A DNA stretch of 64,000 bases from Symbiodinium natans (Eukaryota; Sar; Dinophyceae; Suessiales; Symbiodiniaceae). The notes under the pieces were generated by a model. It had not been told where the DNA came from and made no database searches. It worked only from the letters and a program-made list of their open reading frames with translations. Made by a program: the position numbers and the translations under genes. The DNA lies in assembly GCA_905221605.1 (NCBI GenBank), contig CAJNDS010000868.1:609607-673606 (forward strand). The letters run 5' to 3'. Below are positions 60,994-64,000 of the stretch, in pieces. How positions within the stretch are numbered: the first letter of the stretch is position 1; every line of letters starts with the position of its first letter.

Positions 60994-62967
60994 ATGAGGC
61001 AGCAAGAGGCCGCCAGCCAGATGACCGAGAAGAGATATGCCTTGATTGAGGTAGAGGTCACTCAAATGAGCGGCGAAGCCCTCGCCAGCCTCTCCCTTCG
61101 CGGCACCTGTGTCATCAGAGATGTTAAGCTGAAGCTGGAGAGACAGCAGGGCATCCCACACCAGCAGGCGCAGCTGGTTGTTCCAGGTGCCTTCAACAAG
61201 CTGGAGGATCACAAGACCATCGCAGACTGTGGCGTGAGCGGCGGGAAGCTTCTGCTGATCCTGGTCCGAAACTCGGGCTTTCTGCCATCAAAACGCTTCG
61301 ATGGCTCCTTGGAAGGCTACGTCTTCAAGCTTGGAGACCAGGGACTGGGCTATTACATTGATTCCATGCAGCGAGCAGCTCTCACAGCAGAGCACAGCCA
61401 GCCAGCCACCGCCAGGGAGGTGCAGTGTGACCGTCTCTCCGCTTCACAAACTGCTTGGCCTAGCAGCATGAGCTCTGCGAACGAGGTGATGTTTCACGAC
61501 GGCCCGCGCTTCGTGCTCGATGCGACCACGGCGCGCCAGCCACGGCAGCTGGCGGCACATGAACTCGAATTCCAGAGTCAGCTGGAGGCTGGTGGCCGCC
61601 TACTTGGCTTGGACATGGAATGGGAGCCCGACCGCTACAAAGGCCAGGACAACAAGGTCGCACTTGTTCAGATTGCTTTGGGCGGCGCCGTCTGGCTAGT
61701 GAGAACTTGTCAGATTCGACTCCCGGACTTCGTGCGGCGTGCGCTCGTGGACAGCTCAGTGATCAAAGGCGTCGCTTGCTTTGACGCTGCTGACCGTGAG
61801 AAGCTGAAGGCATCTTTCGGAATCCAGATTCCGAAGAATCCCGAGGCTGCGGGCTATGTGGACATCAGCTTGCTTGCCAAGGAGTGCAGTTTTCCTGGCT
61901 TCGGGGTCAAGAAGCTCTGCGATCGCTACGGGCTCCGCATCGAAAAGAATGTGAAGACCAGCTGCTCAAAGTGGGCAGCGGCCACATTGTCAGAAGCACA
62001 GGTGCAGTACGCCTGCGATGACGCCTACTTCACACTGCTGCTTCTGGGAAAGTTGCTGCAAGAAGGGTCGGTTCGGAAATCTGAGCTGCGCAGTCGGGCA
62101 AGGGCAGCCTGTGGCTCTGTACTCCCCACTGCGTGCCACAGCCTAGGCAGGAAGGACATGTCGAAGGAGTATGCCTTGCTTAAGGCCTTCCTGGAAGAGC
62201 TTTGTGAGGCCACCGCACGAGCCTGCAAGTGCAACGGCGAGGCCAAGATCCCGCTGAGCCAGTTGGGAGGCCTCCTTGACTCGGCTGGCACGGCATTCGT
62301 CAAGCGCGCGCAAATGCTGAATGTCTCCCTTTCCAAGAAGTTCCTCAAGGAGCAGCATCAGCTCTTCGTGATGAGCTCAAACGGGGGTGGGGATTTCGTG
62401 CGAGCGCGCTCTGCTGCTGAGAGAGCTCCTTTCAAGCAGGAGGAGCTCTCGCTGCCGTGGGCATCATCGCCAAAGATGTCCTTGCAGACTTGGTTGGCCC
62501 TTCAGCTTCAGCCTCCCATGGATCCGGTGGAGCTCTCAGGTCGACTCTGCCTTTTGGCCCGGGCACTCGACTCGGAGGGTGACTCAGCAGCAGCGGTTGA
62601 GCTCCGCGCACTTGCAAGCGAGGGGGTCCCATCGCAAGGATGCGCAGATGGCACTGCAAGCTCAAGCGACGAGCAGAAAACAACAGTGCCACCGCGTAAG
62701 GCCTTCGACCCCAAGACAACGGTGGTGGTCCGCGGCATCCCCAAGGATTGGACCCAGGAGGCTTTCAGGACCACCATGGAGCTCCAGTTTGGCTCGGTCA
62801 GCGAACTCCTCATGCCGAAAGACAAGGGAGGGCGGCACCGAGGCTTGGCCTTCGTCTCATTCCAACACCCTGCAGTGGCGGAGCAGATTCTGCAGAGCTC
62901 GCATGCTGCTGACGCATTGCGAGATGACGCTCAATTGACGTTCGATGCCTATATTCCCAGAGCGTAG
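60994..62967 (+). CDS. Ubiquitin-like/DEDDy 3'-5' exonuclease/RRM protein
   Basis: 657 residues, intronless, first in-frame ATG at 60,994. About 6-89 is a ubiquitin-like fold (ALIEVEVTQMSG..RDVKLKLERQQGIP..QLVV). About 195-355 is a DnaQ/WRN-EXD2-type 3'-5' exonuclease: motif I LDMEW at about 206, motif II aspartate at about 264 (FDAAD), motif III YACDD at 339-343, giving the DEDDy set. A helical region follows. About 574-655 is an RNA-recognition motif (TVVVRGIP.., RHRGLAFVSF). The RRM suggests RNA as substrate or guide. GC-rich codons and no telomere-like repeat inside contrast with the split genes to the left; an intronless copy could stem from retroposition, but no spliced-leader relic was seen upstream. 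Confidence 0.88.
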   Translation: MRQQEAASQMTEKRYALIEVEVTQMSGEALASLSLRGTCVIRDVKLKLERQQGIPHQQAQLVVPGAFNKLEDHKTIADCGVSGGKLLLILVRNSGFLPSKRFDGSLEGYVFKLGDQGLGYYIDSMQRAALTAEHSQPATAREVQCDRLSASQTAWPSSMSSANEVMFHDGPRFVLDATTARQPRQLAAHELEFQSQLEAGGRLLGLDMEWEPDRYKGQDNKVALVQIALGGAVWLVRTCQIRLPDFVRRALVDSSVIKGVACFDAADREKLKASFGIQIPKNPEAAGYVDISLLAKECSFPGFGVKKLCDRYGLRIEKNVKTSCSKWAAATLSEAQVQYACDDAYFTLLLLGKLLQEGSVRKSELRSRARAACGSVLPTACHSLGRKDMSKEYALLKAFLEELCEATARACKCNGEAKIPLSQLGGLLDSAGTAFVKRAQMLNVSLSKKFLKEQHQLFVMSSNGGGDFVRARSAAERAPFKQEELSLPWASSPKMSLQTWLALQLQPPMDPVELSGRLCLLARALDSEGDSAAAVELRALASEGVPSQGCADGTASSSDEQKTTVPPRKAFDPKTTVVVRGIPKDWTQEAFRTTMELQFGSVSELLMPKDKGGRHRGLAFVSFQHPAVAEQILQSSHAADALRDDAQLTFDAYIPRA

Positions 62968-64000
62968 GCTCTGCAGGTGTCGTCTTCGCTGAAGCTCTTT
63001 CTTTGGCCCCATTGGCTTGGCTTTCCGCTGCTCTTGCTGTGCTGTGCGCGCAGCTCTGATCATGTACAGTGTACAGTCGGTTTCCAGCACTGGCTGCCCG
63101 ATGCGGCCCTAGTTCTAGTTGGCTTGGCTTTCTGCTGCACATGCCGCGCTGGGCGCGCAAGTGTGGCATGGACTGGCCAACGACACCCAACGAGTCAGGA
63201 CTCTTGCAGGAACTCTCGTGTCTGCAATTGCGCGCAGGGTCCACGAGGGTCAACTGAACGGTAGGTACTCTGCCCAGATGAAAGTCCGCATGGCTTTTAA
63301 GACTCTTTTAAGACAAAGTGCAGGTACATCAACTCGGCGAACTGGGCGGTTGCCAAGACCTTCGCTCCCTCGGCATTCTCGCTCATTGCCACGCCACGCG
63401 GCTGTCCTCTGCAAACCATCAAGCCTGACCTCCGACGCCCCATAAGTCCTGTAAGTCCTGCGCCACAACATGCTTCTTTTTTCAAGAGTTCGGGGTCTCT
63501 TTGAACTCAGGCAGCTCAACACATCCTTCCAGGCCAGTGATGCTCTGCCACGCGGCCGCGAAAGCCTCCTAAACCTAAATCTCCCCCCTGTAGGGCTGCA
63601 GGGTTGTCGGCTCGAGTTTTCAACACCGAAGTGGACGGTTCAGCTTCAAACATTTTGGGCAACTCTGCAAGAAGAAGGTTTTGCTGGGATGGTTTGAGTC
63701 TATGTCGCAGGATTGGGTTAAAGCCCGACAAACTTGCCTTGGCAGACCCCCACCTCACGAAAGCAGGTTCAACATTCACAATATCAACTCCTTTTCCTTC
63801 ACCGGTTAGGGGAGAATGCTCTTTCCATCCTACAGCAGATCCCCTCGGCCTACAGCCAGATGTCCGGTTTCCGACGGAAATGGTATGGCCTCAAGGGCTT
63901 CGGGTTCGCTAGCTGCTTGATCGGCTTTGCGACTGGGAATCGAGGTTCTCACTGCATTGCAATCCCACGGGGTGCTTCAGGAAAGTCTGCGCCCGGCTGA
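62968..64000. other. Unassigned sequence after the exonuclease gene
   Basis: No gene is recognised. A 42-base imperfect direct repeat occurs at 63,012-63,053 and 63,119-63,160 (TTGGCTTGGCTTTC..GCGCGCA). The end of the window contains an open plus-strand stretch (63,734-64,000) reading SAYSQMSGFRRKWYGLKGFG, possibly the start of another gene, with no known family. Confidence 0.4.

Overview
The window looks like nuclear DNA of a dinoflagellate. Three signs agree: plant-type TTTAGGG/CCCTAAA repeats are scattered in dozens of short arrays rather than at a chromosome end; a recognisable multi-exon gene uses mostly GC and GA intron donors; and the LTRs of one retroelement carry the last 12 bases of the dinoflagellate spliced leader (TTTTGGCTCAAG). 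No tRNA, rRNA or CRISPR array was seen. The species cannot be named from this.

Layout. (1) About 0.9-10.1 kb holds a split gene on the minus strand for an ABCA-type ABC transporter. At least nine small exons (22-53 bases) carry Walker A, the LSGG signature, Walker B, D-loop, H-loop and the following helix; the last eight join in perfect phase. Most of their introns are filled with TTTAGGG-type arrays. (2) 10.25-20.15 kb is a complete Ty1/copia-order LTR retrotransposon with one intact 3,073-residue gag-pol ORF. It probably sits in an upstream intron of the ABCA gene. (3) 20.15-26.5 kb is again telomere-like repeat mosaic with exon-like islands on the plus strand, including two that resemble a DUF1350-type alpha/beta hydrolase. 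(4) 26.5-58.5 kb is one giant LTR retroelement of about 32 kb, with LTRs of about 0.7 kb and four long ORFs: Gag (1,707 residues), protease-methyltransferase-like-integrase-dioxygenase (2,260), RT-RNase H (1,166) and an extra protein of 4,599 residues. (5) 58.5-60.9 kb is more repeat mosaic with exon-like pieces. (6) 60,994-62,967 is an intronless host gene for a ubiquitin-like + DEDDy 3'-5' exonuclease + RRM protein. The last kilobase shows nothing I can name.

How the parts relate. The two retroelements are distant relatives. Both have the order Gag(CCCH zinc finger)-PR-[C5-methyltransferase-like]-IN-[2-oxoglutarate/Fe dioxygenase-like]-RT-RH, and both have a primer-binding site that matches the anticodon arm of a tRNA rather than its 3' end. 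The giant element has broken this chain into frames that each lie -1 to the one before, and has added a 13.8-kb fourth ORF with two domains resembling ADP-ribosyltransferase folds, one of them Tpt1/KptA-like. Its plus strand, coding and non-coding alike, is peppered with a GATAG motif that is not evident in the smaller element. The main candidates for something undescribed are this giant element, its fourth ORF, its half-tRNA primer, and introns built from telomere-like repeats.
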